A DNA stretch of 6,455 nt from DAHUYF01 sp052143095 (GCA_052143095.1 JBKQTR010000174.1:1-6455); one strand, 5' to 3'; counted from the stretch's first letter, positions 1 through 6,318 are shown. Translations and numbers: made by a program. Notes: generated by a model from the letters alone, not told the origin.

Positions 1-27
1 ACGTTCTTGATGGCACAAAGAAGACCT

Positions 28-69
28 CCTCATCCTGAGCTGGCGCGCGCAGCGCGCCTGTCGAAGGAC
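28..69. repeat. Short palindromic intergenic repeat (alphaproteobacterial type)
   Basis: The left arm CCTCATCCTGAG (28-39) is followed by a strong GC hairpin, GGCGCGC (42-48) pairing with GCGCGCC (52-58) across a 3-base loop. The right arm is TCGAAGGAC (61-69), and TCCT (33-36) also pairs with AGGA (65-68). From general knowledge, elements reading CCTCATCCTGAG - hairpin - TCGAAGGATGAGG are abundant between genes in many Rhizobiales. This copy matches well on the left and is degenerate on the right, where the expected terminal GATGAGG is lost. The assignment rests on remembered pattern, not a search. It lies 37 bp before the ribD start, so it probably belongs to the transcribed leader or spacer of ribD. 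Confidence 0.6.
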
Positions 70-105
70 GCACTCCGTCGATCCAGCGGAAATTAGCAAC
101 CGCCG

Positions 106-1200
106 ATGGACGATCTCGGCCACATGCAGGCGGCGCTGGCGCTGGCGCGGCGCGGGCTGGGGGCGGTCTGGCCCAACCCGGCGGTGGGCTGCGTGCTGGT
201 CAAGGAGGGGCGCGTCGTCGGCCGCGGCTGGACCCAGCCGGGCGGCAGGCCGCATGGCGAGACCGAGGCGCTGGAGCGCGCCGGCGCCGAGGCGCGGGGC
301 GCCACCGCCTATGTCAGCCTCGAGCCATGCTGTCATTGGGGCAAGACACCGCCCTGCACCGACGCGCTCATCGCCGCGGGCGTCGCGCGCGTGGTGATGC
401 CGATCGAGGATCCCGATCCGCGCGTCTCGGGCGAGGGCGTCGCGCGGCTGCGCGAAGCCGGCATCGCGGTCGAGATCGGGCTCGCCGCGGCGGCGGCGGA
501 GGAGGTCAATGCCGGCTTCTTCCTGCGGCTGCGCCGGGGACGCCCGCTGGTCACGCTCAAGCTCGCCACGACGCGCGACGGCCAGCTCGCCACCACCACC
601 GGCGAGAGCCGCTGGATCACCGGCGAGCTTGCGCGCGAGCGCGCGCATCTGCTGCGCGCAAGCCATGACGCGGTGATGATCGGCAGCAACACGGTGATCA
701 CCGACGATCCGCTGCTGACCTGCCGGCTGCCCGGGCTCGACCATCGCAGCCCGGTGCGGATCGTGCTCGACAGCCGGCTCGCCGTGCCGCTCACCGCGCG
801 CGTCGTCGCCGAGGCGCGGCAGGTGCCGACCTGGTTCATCACGCTGCCGCATGGCGATGCGCCGCGCCGCCAGGCGCTGCTCGGCTGCGGCGTCGAGCTG
901 ATCGAGGCGCCGGCGACGGCGGGGCATATGGTGGATATCGAGGCCTCGCTGCAAGAGCTCGGCCGGCGCGGGCTGACGCGGCTGCTGGTGGAAGGCGGCT
1001 CGACGCTCGCGGCGGTGCTGCTGCGTGCCGGGCTGGTCGACCGGCTCGCCTGGTTCCACGCGCCGGCGCTGATCGGCGGCGACGGCATTCCGGCGGTGGC
1101 GGGCTTCGGCCTCGCGCATCTCGCCGAGGCGCCGCGCTTCGAGCGGCTCTCGCTGGAGACGGTGGGCGAGGACGTGCTGGAGATCCTGCGGCGGCGGTAG
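106..1200 (+). CDS. ribD: Bifunctional riboflavin biosynthesis deaminase/reductase RibD
   Basis: RibD performs two consecutive cytoplasmic steps of riboflavin synthesis: zinc-dependent deamination of the pyrimidine made by GTP cyclohydrolase II, then NADPH-dependent reduction of the ribosyl side chain. The 364-residue length is usual for the fusion. The N-terminal deaminase (about 1-145) shows PNPAVGCVLV (23-32), the zinc site HGE (H50, E52) and EPCCHWGKTPPC (73-84; C75 and C84), and DPDPRVSGEGV (102-112). H50, C75 and C84 match the E. coli positions as I recall them. The reductase (about 147-364) shows LKLATTRDG (151-159), GESRWIT (166-172), SNTVITDDPLL (194-204) and LLVEGGSTL (293-301). ATG 106 is chosen because it gives E. 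coli-like numbering; an in-frame ATG lies at 124, and no strong Shine-Dalgarno precedes either. Position 51 is Gly where most homologues have Ala. No rib gene follows; the next gene is convergent. Confidence 0.96.
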   Translation: MDDLGHMQAALALARRGLGAVWPNPAVGCVLVKEGRVVGRGWTQPGGRPHGETEALERAGAEARGATAYVSLEPCCHWGKTPPCTDALIAAGVARVVMPIEDPDPRVSGEGVARLREAGIAVEIGLAAAAAEEVNAGFFLRLRRGRPLVTLKLATTRDGQLATTTGESRWITGELARERAHLLRASHDAVMIGSNTVITDDPLLTCRLPGLDHRSPVRIVLDSRLAVPLTARVVAEARQVPTWFITLPHGDAPRRQALLGCGVELIEAPATAGHMVDIEASLQELGRRGLTRLLVEGGSTLAAVLLRAGLVDRLAWFHAPALIGGDGIPAVAGFGLAHLAEAPRFERLSLETVGEDVLEILRRR

Positions 1201-1231
1201 GGCATGTGCTCGTAAACGAGCCGGAATGCCC
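1200..1231 (+). terminator. Nested hairpin over the ribD stop, possible terminator
   Basis: An outer stem GGGCAT (1200-1205) pairs with ATGCCC (1226-1231). An inner stem GCTCG (1208-1212) pairs with CGAGC (1217-1221) around a TAAA loop. The structure starts on the last base of the ribD stop codon. No T-run follows on the plus strand, so it is not a classical Rho-independent terminator. It could be an RNA 3'-end stabilising hairpin or part of a repeat. It sits between two convergent genes, where a bidirectional stop would be useful. Confidence 0.35.
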
Positions 1232-1239
1232 TCAAGCGG

Positions 1240-1315
1240 ATGTCCGACATTCCTTCAAACGCCGACGAAGGGGCGAGTGGCGACCGGGTCGCAAATGTGC
1301 CGGTTCCGACATTCC
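1240..1315. repeat. Duplicated TCCGACATTCC motif, each copy within a dyad
   Basis: The 11-mer TCCGACATTCC occurs at 1243-1253 and again at 1305-1315. The first copy overlaps the near-perfect dyad ATGTC-c-GACAT (1240-1250). The second overlaps a longer dyad, AATGT (1294-1298) with ACATT (1309-1313), enclosing CGG-TT-CCG (1301-1308). The 158-bp region between ribD and the kinase carries no convincing gene. The motif may be a degenerate member of a dispersed intergenic repeat or a paired protein-binding site; the convergent position makes an operator for either flanking gene unlikely. Confidence 0.4.
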
Positions 1316-1358
1316 CCCTTAGACGTTGCTTAATGCGCCTGCGCGACCGCGTCATGCT

Positions 1359-4300
1359 CTATTCCCCGGAGCCGACGGCGAGCGTGCGTGCCTTATGGCT
1401 ATCATCTCGAGAAGATGGCGATACTGCTCCTCTCGCGCCGACGACGGCGAGCGGCACGTCGATCAGGCGCCGGATCACCTGGGCGATCTCCTCAGGGGAT
1501 ACCGGTTTCACCCGGAAGGCGCCGCCGGCCGCCAGCGCCGCAGCCTCGCCGTCGCCGTCGCCGCTGCACAGCACGAAGCGCAGCCCCGGCCGCAGCGCCT
1601 TCAGGCGCTCGATCAACGTCACGCCCGTCATCGTCGGCATGATCTGGTCGCTGATGACCACGTCCCACGCCTCGGGGTGCTCGGCGACGGCGGCAAGCGC
1701 CGCCTCGGGATCGTCGAGCGCCGTCACCTCGTAGCCCAGGCGAGTGAGGCCGATGCTCAGCACGTCCCGAATGCCGCCGTCGTCGTCGACGATCAGCACG
1801 CGCTCGTGGCCGCGCGGGTCGGCCGGTGGCGCTTCCGTCGCCGCCGTCCACGCGCCGTTGGTGGAGAGTGGCAAGTAGATGGCGAAGACCGAGCCGGCGC
1901 CGGGACGGCTGGTGACGATACACGCGCCGTCATAGGCCTTCACCACGCCATGGACGACCGCGAGCCCGAGCCCGGTGCCCTGGCCGCGCACCTTGGTGGT
2001 GAAGAACGGGTTGAAGATTTGCCGAAGCACAGCTTCGCCCATGCCGATGCCGGTGTCGGCGACGGCGATCCTGGCATAGGCGCGGTCGGTGCAGAGCGTG
2101 CCATCGATGACGCGGTTTTCCCCGACCGCGATGCCGGCAACCGTCGCTTCGGCAGCGCCGGGCGCCACGCGCGACAGGGTGATGGAGATGCGGCCGGGCT
2201 TGCCCTGCAAGGCATGGTCGGCATTGATGCAGAGGTTAACCAGGATCTGGCCGATCTGCGCCGCGTTGACCTCGGCGACGAGCCCGTCGGGAACGCCCAG
2301 CACCTCGAGCGTCGTCGACGTGGGCAGCGATGCCCGCAGCAGATCGCGCGTCTCGCGCGCGAGTCGGGCGAGATCGGTCGGCTTGCGCTCGACGCCGCCG
2401 CTGCGGGCAAAGGCGAGGATCTGCTCCACCAGTTCCTTGCCGCGCTCGCTCGCGGTGACAATCCGCTCGGCGAAGCCGTAGTCTAGCGAGCCTTTCGGCA
2501 GATCTTGCAACAGGAATCCGGCGAAGCCCAGGACGCTACCGAGAAGATTGTTGAAGTCATGCGCGATGCCGCCGGCGAGCTGGCCGATCGCCTCTATCTT
2601 CTGCGCCTGCTGCAGCTGCTCCTGCAGCATCACCGACTCGGTGACGTCGCGCGCGTTGACGATGATGCCGTCGATGCCGGGCACGCCGAGCGCATTGCGC
2701 GCCGTCCAGTCGATGTAGCGGAGCGACCCGTCTTTGTGGCGCATGCGCGTCCGGCCGCTGGTGCGTCCATCTGGCGACTTGTTGAGATACTCAAGCGCTG
2801 CTGCCGACGCGGTGACGTCGTCGGGATGGATGCGGTCGAAGACGCGCTTCCCGATCACTTCGTCCTCGGTGTACCCCAGATTCATGGCGGAGGGGCTGCG
2901 GTAGCTCATCGTTCCATCCGGTCGAAAGACGTTGATGACGTCATCCGAATGCTCGATCAGAGCGCGGAAGCGCGCCTCGTTGCAGCGCACCGCCTCCTCC
3001 GCCGCCTTCCGCTCGGAGATGTCGATAGCGAGCGCATAGAAGCCCCGCACGGTGCCGTCGGCACCCGGGTCCGGCACGTACAAGATCTCAAGATCGCGAG
3101 ACTTGCCGTCCGGATAGGTCAGGGTGCGCTCGATACGCATCGATCGCCCGCTCAGCACCTCCCCAATCGGATCGTCGAGCGTCTGGCCATGTTCGATTCG
3201 CACGAGGTCGCGAAAATCCCTGCCGATGATTTCTGCGGCTGACAGGCCGAGCCACCTCTCCGTCGTCCGATTGAGGAAGCGCACGAGGCGGTCGCGATCG
3301 GTATAGGTTATGGCGACGGGCAGGTTGTCGGCAATGGCGCGCAGTTGCTGGAGGCTTGCGGCCAGTGATTCGTTGAGCTCCAGGATCTTCCGTTCGGCCG
3401 CACGTGCTTCCGTCACATCGCGAATGACAATGACGAAGTATAACTTGTCGCCTACGCTGAAAAACGAGCCATTGACCAGGGTTTCGATAATCCGTCCGCT
3501 CTTGTGTCGCAGTTGGATGGACTGGTTCCGTGTCCCAAGTCCGGCGAACGCTCTTTCGCGAGAAGTACTGAGATCATTGATGTCGACCAGAAGCCCGGTT
3601 TCGCGTATCGAGCGACCAACCAGTTCATCGCGGGAACGGCCGACCAGCTGCTCCGCCGCTTCGTTGACGTCCAAAAAGACCCCGGTGCCAAGCTCTTGCC
3701 CGACTGTGCCTACCAGCATTGCGTCAGCGCTGCTGTGAAAGGCGCCGGCGAACTTCGCGCGCGATTCCTCTACCGCCTGTTCGGCCTCCTTGCGCTCGGT
3801 GATGTCCAGCACCACCACCATCAGACCGGTAAGCGTGCCGTCGGCGTCGAAACGGGAATGGCCGACGCTGTACTCCCAGCCGATCGAGCCGTCGCCGCGC
3901 ACGACGCGCACGTCGAGGACGAAGTCGCGCCGGGCGGCGACCGCGGTATTGCGGGCGTCGAAATAGCGCTGCCGATCTTCGGGGTGGATGAAGGCGACGG
4001 CCTCCTCGAAGGTGAAGAAGTCGCGTCGGGCGACGCGGCGCAGCTCGAACATCGAGTCCGACCAATAGACGCGCTCGCTGGCGGTGTCGACGAGGATGTA
4101 GCCGACCTTGCCGAGCCGTTGCGATTCGAGCAGCAGCTCCTGGGTCTGCCGCACCGCCTCCTCCGCCGCCTTCCGCTCGGTGTCGTTGGCAATGATGCCG
4201 CCGATGGCGACGATGGCGCCGGCCGCGTCGCGGACCGGAAACTTGGTTACGGTCACATGGCGGTAGTCGGCGCGTTGAGCGAAGGTCGGCGAATCGAAGA

Positions 4301-5288
4301 CGACGACCTCGCCGGTCTTCAGCACCGCTTCGTCGCTGCTCGCCGCCAGGTCGATCCAGGGATTGCCCGGCGCTAGCAGCCCGGTTGTCGGTTTGCCGCG
4401 GGCCTCGTCTCTGAGCCAGCCCGTCCACTCCTCGAGGCGCCGGTTGACGCTGAGGTAGCGTCCCTGCAGGTCCTTGAGGAAGATGGCGATGGGTGCGTTG
4501 TCCATAATCGAGCGCAGCTCGGCCTCCGCGCGCTTTCGCTCGGTCATGTCCAATCCGGCGATGACGATGATGCGCTCGCCGGTCGCGGGATCGGCATCAA
4601 CGATCGCCGATAAAATCATCGGCACCGTCGTGCCATCCTTGCGGAGAAGATCGAACTCGAAATCAGCGTGGCCCTGCTGCAGGAGGCGCGGCCACGAGCT
4701 CTCGACAGCTCGGCGCATCTCAGGCGTCATCAACTGTCCGGCGGTATTGCCGATAAGCTCTCCGCGGCTGAAGCCTGATACCTTCAGTACTTGGTCGCTG
4801 ACCGACAGAAGCCGCCGAGAATCCGCGTCGTAGACCCATATAATTGCCGGCAAGGCGTTGAAAAGGCGGCTGATGCGATCGGCATTCGCGCGCAGCGCGG
4901 CCTCGGCGCGTCGGCTTTCGGTTACGTCGCGCAGCACGACCAGCATCCCGGTGAGCTTGCCGCTGTCGTCATATTGGGGATGGCCGATGCAGTGCTCCCA
5001 CGCCTCCGACCCGTCACCGTGTCGCACCCTCACTTCCGTTTCGAAGTCGCGATGCTCGGCCACGGCAGCATTGCGTGCTGCGAGGTAAATAGCGCGATCC
5101 TCGGGATGGATGAACTCCAGGGTCTCGGCGAAGGTGAAAAATTCGCGCCGCGGCACCTTGTGCAGCTCGAACAGGCTATCCGACCAGTAGACGCGGTCGC
5201 GCGCAATATCGGAGATGATGTAACCGGTCCTGCCAAGCCGCTCCACCAAGAGCTGCTGGCTGGGGTCTAGCTCCCTTTCAGCGCTCAT
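1359..5288 (-). CDS. Soluble hybrid histidine kinase with seven PAS domains and a receiver
   Basis: This 1309-residue sensor should autophosphorylate on His and pass phosphate to its own receiver, then probably through an external Hpt protein. PAS domains lie at about 17-125, 137-250, 257-371, 391-498, 509-627, 647-759 and 770-883, most ending in a D-[VIM]-[ST]-E linker (NDTE after PAS3). The kinase core has the H-box GGIAHDFNNLL (H910), N-box NLCINADHA (N1022), G1 ADTGIGM (D1078), F-box NPFFTTK and G2 GQGTGLGLA (1102-1110). The receiver has DDD (1168-1170), phospho-acceptor D1214 in SDQIMP, S1242 and K1261; all key residues are present. I see no signal peptide or membrane segment, so the signal should be cytoplasmic; no LOV flavin motif is visible. 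The core resembles CckA-like kinases, but PAS-rich kinases with this core are diverse. Start ATG 5288 follows AGAAGGGGG (5299-5307); an upstream in-frame ATG at 5411 adds 41 atypical residues and was not used. A roughly 30-residue tail follows the receiver. Confidence 0.93.
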   Translation of the reverse strand: MSAERELDPSQQLLVERLGRTGYIISDIARDRVYWSDSLFELHKVPRREFFTFAETLEFIHPEDRAIYLAARNAAVAEHRDFETEVRVRHGDGSEAWEHCIGHPQYDDSGKLTGMLVVLRDVTESRRAEAALRANADRISRLFNALPAIIWVYDADSRRLLSVSDQVLKVSGFSRGELIGNTAGQLMTPEMRRAVESSWPRLLQQGHADFEFDLLRKDGTTVPMILSAIVDADPATGERIIVIAGLDMTERKRAEAELRSIMDNAPIAIFLKDLQGRYLSVNRRLEEWTGWLRDEARGKPTTGLLAPGNPWIDLAASSDEAVLKTGEVVVFDSPTFAQRADYRHVTVTKFPVRDAAGAIVAIGGIIANDTERKAAEEAVRQTQELLLESQRLGKVGYILVDTASERVYWSDSMFELRRVARRDFFTFEEAVAFIHPEDRQRYFDARNTAVAARRDFVLDVRVVRGDGSIGWEYSVGHSRFDADGTLTGLMVVVLDITERKEAEQAVEESRAKFAGAFHSSADAMLVGTVGQELGTGVFLDVNEAAEQLVGRSRDELVGRSIRETGLLVDINDLSTSRERAFAGLGTRNQSIQLRHKSGRIIETLVNGSFFSVGDKLYFVIVIRDVTEARAAERKILELNESLAASLQQLRAIADNLPVAITYTDRDRLVRFLNRTTERWLGLSAAEIIGRDFRDLVRIEHGQTLDDPIGEVLSGRSMRIERTLTYPDGKSRDLEILYVPDPGADGTVRGFYALAIDISERKAAEEAVRCNEARFRALIEHSDDVINVFRPDGTMSYRSPSAMNLGYTEDEVIGKRVFDRIHPDDVTASAAALEYLNKSPDGRTSGRTRMRHKDGSLRYIDWTARNALGVPGIDGIIVNARDVTESVMLQEQLQQAQKIEAIGQLAGGIAHDFNNLLGSVLGFAGFLLQDLPKGSLDYGFAERIVTASERGKELVEQILAFARSGGVERKPTDLARLARETRDLLRASLPTSTTLEVLGVPDGLVAEVNAAQIGQILVNLCINADHALQGKPGRISITLSRVAPGAAEATVAGIAVGENRVIDGTLCTDRAYARIAVADTGIGMGEAVLRQIFNPFFTTKVRGQGTGLGLAVVHGVVKAYDGACIVTSRPGAGSVFAIYLPLSTNGAWTAATEAPPADPRGHERVLIVDDDGGIRDVLSIGLTRLGYEVTALDDPEAALAAVAEHPEAWDVVISDQIMPTMTGVTLIERLKALRPGLRFVLCSGDGDGEAAALAAGGAFRVKPVSPEEIAQVIRRLIDVPLAVVGARGAVSPSSRDDSHKARTLAVGSGE
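2986..3016 (-). repeat. 31-bp direct repeat, copy in PAS6-PAS7 linker
   Basis: These 31 bases are identical to 4150-4180, 1164 bp away in the same gene and in the same reading phase. They encode the linker ERKAAEEAVR (residues 759-768). The flanking bases on both sides differ between the copies, so the identity is sharply bounded. The motif itself is a common PAS-to-PAS signalling-helix sequence. Confidence 0.9.
3774..4118 (-). repeat. PAS4-encoding copy of an internal PAS duplication
   Basis: Kinase residues 391-505 align without gaps to residues 17-131 (encoded at 4896-5240). I count about 67 of 115 identical residues by hand. Shared blocks include RVYWSDS, FIHPEDR and RDF, and the GDGS-to-WE segment. 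The alignment starts at the RLG motif before each domain and runs into the linker, so the duplicated unit is a whole PAS plus linker. Confidence 0.85.
4150..4180 (-). repeat. 31-bp direct repeat, copy in PAS3-PAS4 linker
   Basis: Second copy of the repeat at 2986-3016, encoding ERKAAEEAVR as residues 371-380. It sits just before the duplicated PAS4 unit, so it could mark one edge of a module that was copied or exchanged. Confidence 0.9.
4896..5240 (-). repeat. PAS1-encoding copy of an internal PAS duplication
   Basis: Kinase residues 17-131, the partner of the PAS4 copy at 3774-4118. At DNA level the two share short identical stretches, such as GCAGCTCGAACA on the plus strand at 5162-5173 and 4040-4051, but they have diverged considerably, so the duplication is not recent. 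Confidence 0.85.
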
Positions 5289-5298
5289 GCCGCTCGCG

Positions 5299-5307
5299 CC
5301 CCCTTCT
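5299..5307 (-). promoter_or_regulatory. Probable ribosome binding site of the hybrid kinase
   Basis: On the minus strand AGAAGGGGG ends 10 bases before the ATG at 5288. It is purine-rich but not a perfect AGGAGG, and it supports the 5288 start over the in-frame ATG at 5411. Confidence 0.5.
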
Positions 5308-5313
5308 CGCCAC

Positions 5314-5360
5314 GGCGGGCCGCAAGCACCCGATCCAGTTTCCAACAAATCGGGCCCGCC
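5314..5360 (-). promoter_or_regulatory. Inverted repeats in the kinase leader
   Basis: GGCGGGCC (5314-5321) is matched by its reverse complement GGCCCGCC (5353-5360). Inside, CCCGAT (5329-5334) is matched by ATCGGG (5349-5354). The two stems share bases 5353-5354, so they partly compete. The structure lies 7 bases upstream of the purine-rich ribosome binding site on the transcribed strand. It could be an operator or a leader RNA fold, but chance pairing in GC-rich DNA is possible. I found no convincing -35/-10 pair for the kinase in 5289-5446. Confidence 0.3.
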
Positions 5361-5412
5361 AAACGATGCTCGATGCGCAATATGGGCAGTAGCTGGAGCC
5401 CAGCCGCGCACA

Positions 5413-5447
5413 GGAAAATCAACCGGCCGGCACCCAGGGACGCCGGC
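5413..5447 (-). terminator. Terminator-like hairpin after the CBS-BON gene
   Basis: Read on the minus strand, GCCGGC (5447-5442) pairs with GCCGGC (5431-5426) across a 10-base loop, followed within a few bases by the T-rich stretch TTGATTTTC (5421-5413). The first stem base is the last base of the stop codon. The T-run is imperfect, so this is a probable weak Rho-independent terminator. It would partly separate transcription of the CBS-BON gene from the kinase downstream. Confidence 0.45.
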
Positions 5448-6142
5448 TAGAGCGTCGGCATCAGCGGGGCCGGAACGATGTGCTCTTCGACGCCGCGAAC
5501 CCCGGGAATGTTCTCGGCAGCAACGCGTAACGCCTGCCTCGCGGCCTCAGGCTGCTCGCACAGCCAAAAATGCACGATCCCGTCCTTCACGATAACTTCC
5601 TCCGCCCACAGCTTGACCCAGTCGCGTCTGCTCAGCTCGGCTAGCAGCTTCTGGCGGATACTGTGATCGTCGCCTTCGGTCGCCGCGATCGGCTCAGTCT
5701 TCGCCGCCGCCAGCGCGCGCACCAGATTCGCCCGGCTGATGATGCCTACAAGCTTGCCGTCGCGCATCACCGGCACACGCTTGATCCGGTTAGTTTCCAT
5801 CACAGCGGCCACTTCGGCGAGGTCGGCCGTATCGGCGACCGAGATAACCTCCCGCGTCATCAAGTCCCTCACCGTGCGGCCATGCGACTTGACATAGTCA
5901 CGGGCCGACTCCTCCCCAGGCGTCTCAAACCAGCGTGAGCGCCGCCGCTGGATGCGCCGCTCGGTCCCGGTTTCAGCGCGATGCAGCAGATCGCCCTCGC
6001 TGACGATGCCGATCACCCGATCGCCCTCGACCACCGGCACCCCGCTGATCCCCCGTTCAGACAAGAGTGACGCGAGGGCCTGCACCGATGTGCCAGGCTC
6101 GACGGTAATCACCTTGGTCGTCATCACGTCCATGGCGCGCAT
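5447..6142 (-). CDS. CBS-CBS-BON domain protein
   Basis: A 231-residue probably cytoplasmic protein with two CBS domains and a C-terminal BON domain. CBS1 spans about residues 4-55 (MDVMTTKVITV at the start, GIVSEGDLL at 45-53). CBS2 spans about 90-144 (VRDLMTREVISV, then GIISRANLV at 133-141). BON spans about 160-224, with the VKDGIVHFW core and the typical IPGVRGVEEHI ending. A basic stretch, RRIQRRRSRW (62-71), and YVKSHGR lie in the linker between the CBS domains. CBS pairs typically form a Bateman module that binds AMP, ATP or similar ligands; BON is usually linked to membranes or the periplasm, but I see no signal peptide. The target is unknown. ATG 6142 is preceded at 6 bases by GGGAGGA, so it is preferred over the in-frame ATG 6322. 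It lies upstream of the kinase gene on the same strand, 158 bp apart. The annotation could be no more than 'CBS domain-containing protein'. Confidence 0.93.
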   Translation of the reverse strand: MRAMDVMTTKVITVEPGTSVQALASLLSERGISGVPVVEGDRVIGIVSEGDLLHRAETGTERRIQRRRSRWFETPGEESARDYVKSHGRTVRDLMTREVISVADTADLAEVAAVMETNRIKRVPVMRDGKLVGIISRANLVRALAAAKTEPIAATEGDDHSIRQKLLAELSRRDWVKLWAEEVIVKDGIVHFWLCEQPEAARQALRVAAENIPGVRGVEEHIVPAPLMPTL

Positions 6143-6148
6143 TGGAGG

Positions 6149-6155
6149 TCCTCCC
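6149..6155 (-). promoter_or_regulatory. Strong ribosome binding site of the CBS-BON gene
   Basis: The minus strand reads GGGAGGA followed by 6 bases and the ATG at 6142. This is near-ideal spacing and decides the start against the longer in-frame alternative. Confidence 0.85.
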
Positions 6156-6240
6156 AGGCTGAATTGCCTATGTAACCTGTCGTTGAGCGTTTTTTGTAGA
6201 TTGAGCCGGCATTCCGGAAGTCCGCTGCCGAGCAACCGTA

Positions 6241-6269
6241 ATTCTCGCTCTTTTTGACATCCGAGGCAA
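6241..6269 (-). promoter_or_regulatory. Candidate sigma-70-type promoter for the CBS-BON gene
   Basis: On the minus strand TTGCCT (6269-6264) and GAGAAT (6246-6241) are separated by exactly 17 bases, each matching the consensus at 4 of 6 positions. The predicted start near 6234 would give a leader of about 90 bases. The region 6143-6318 is clearly less GC-rich than the genes, as expected for a promoter region, and otherwise holds nothing I can identify. The match is modest, and I see no convincing GGAAC/CGTT general-stress (EcfG) promoter. Confidence 0.25.
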
Positions 6270-6318
6270 CGTTCCGCGCCTCTTACAAAGGACCGACACG
6301 GCGAGCTTGCGCCCGATT

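Noticed and set aside
333..1355. Long minus-strand open frame opposite ribD
   Set aside because: It is antisense to a clear ribD, is rich in Ser, Arg and Pro as expected from a GC-rich shadow frame, and shows no domain.
1326..2486. Long plus-strand open frame opposite the kinase core
   Set aside because: It overlaps the catalytic and receiver regions of the kinase, whose motifs are intact, and its protein is low-complexity and without recognisable motifs.
2986..4180. The two 31-bp repeats as CRISPR repeats or attachment sites
   Set aside because: Only two copies exist, 1164 bp apart inside one open frame, and both encode a typical PAS linker.
3504..4376. Plus-strand 290-residue open frame opposite the PAS domains
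   Set aside because: It is a shadow of conserved PAS-encoding DNA and similar open antisense frames recur opposite the other PAS domains (for example 2505-3242 and 4791-5270).
5289..5411. A 41-residue N-terminal extension of the hybrid kinase starting at ATG 5411
   Set aside because: The extra residues show no recognisable motif, the region carries inverted repeats typical of a leader, and ATG 5288 has a purine-rich ribosome site and directly precedes the first PAS domain.
6254..6286. Plus-strand TTGACA (6254-6259) as a promoter
   Set aside because: The only -10-like sequence, TCTTAC (6281-6286), is 21 bases away and weak, and no plus-strand gene follows before the window ends.
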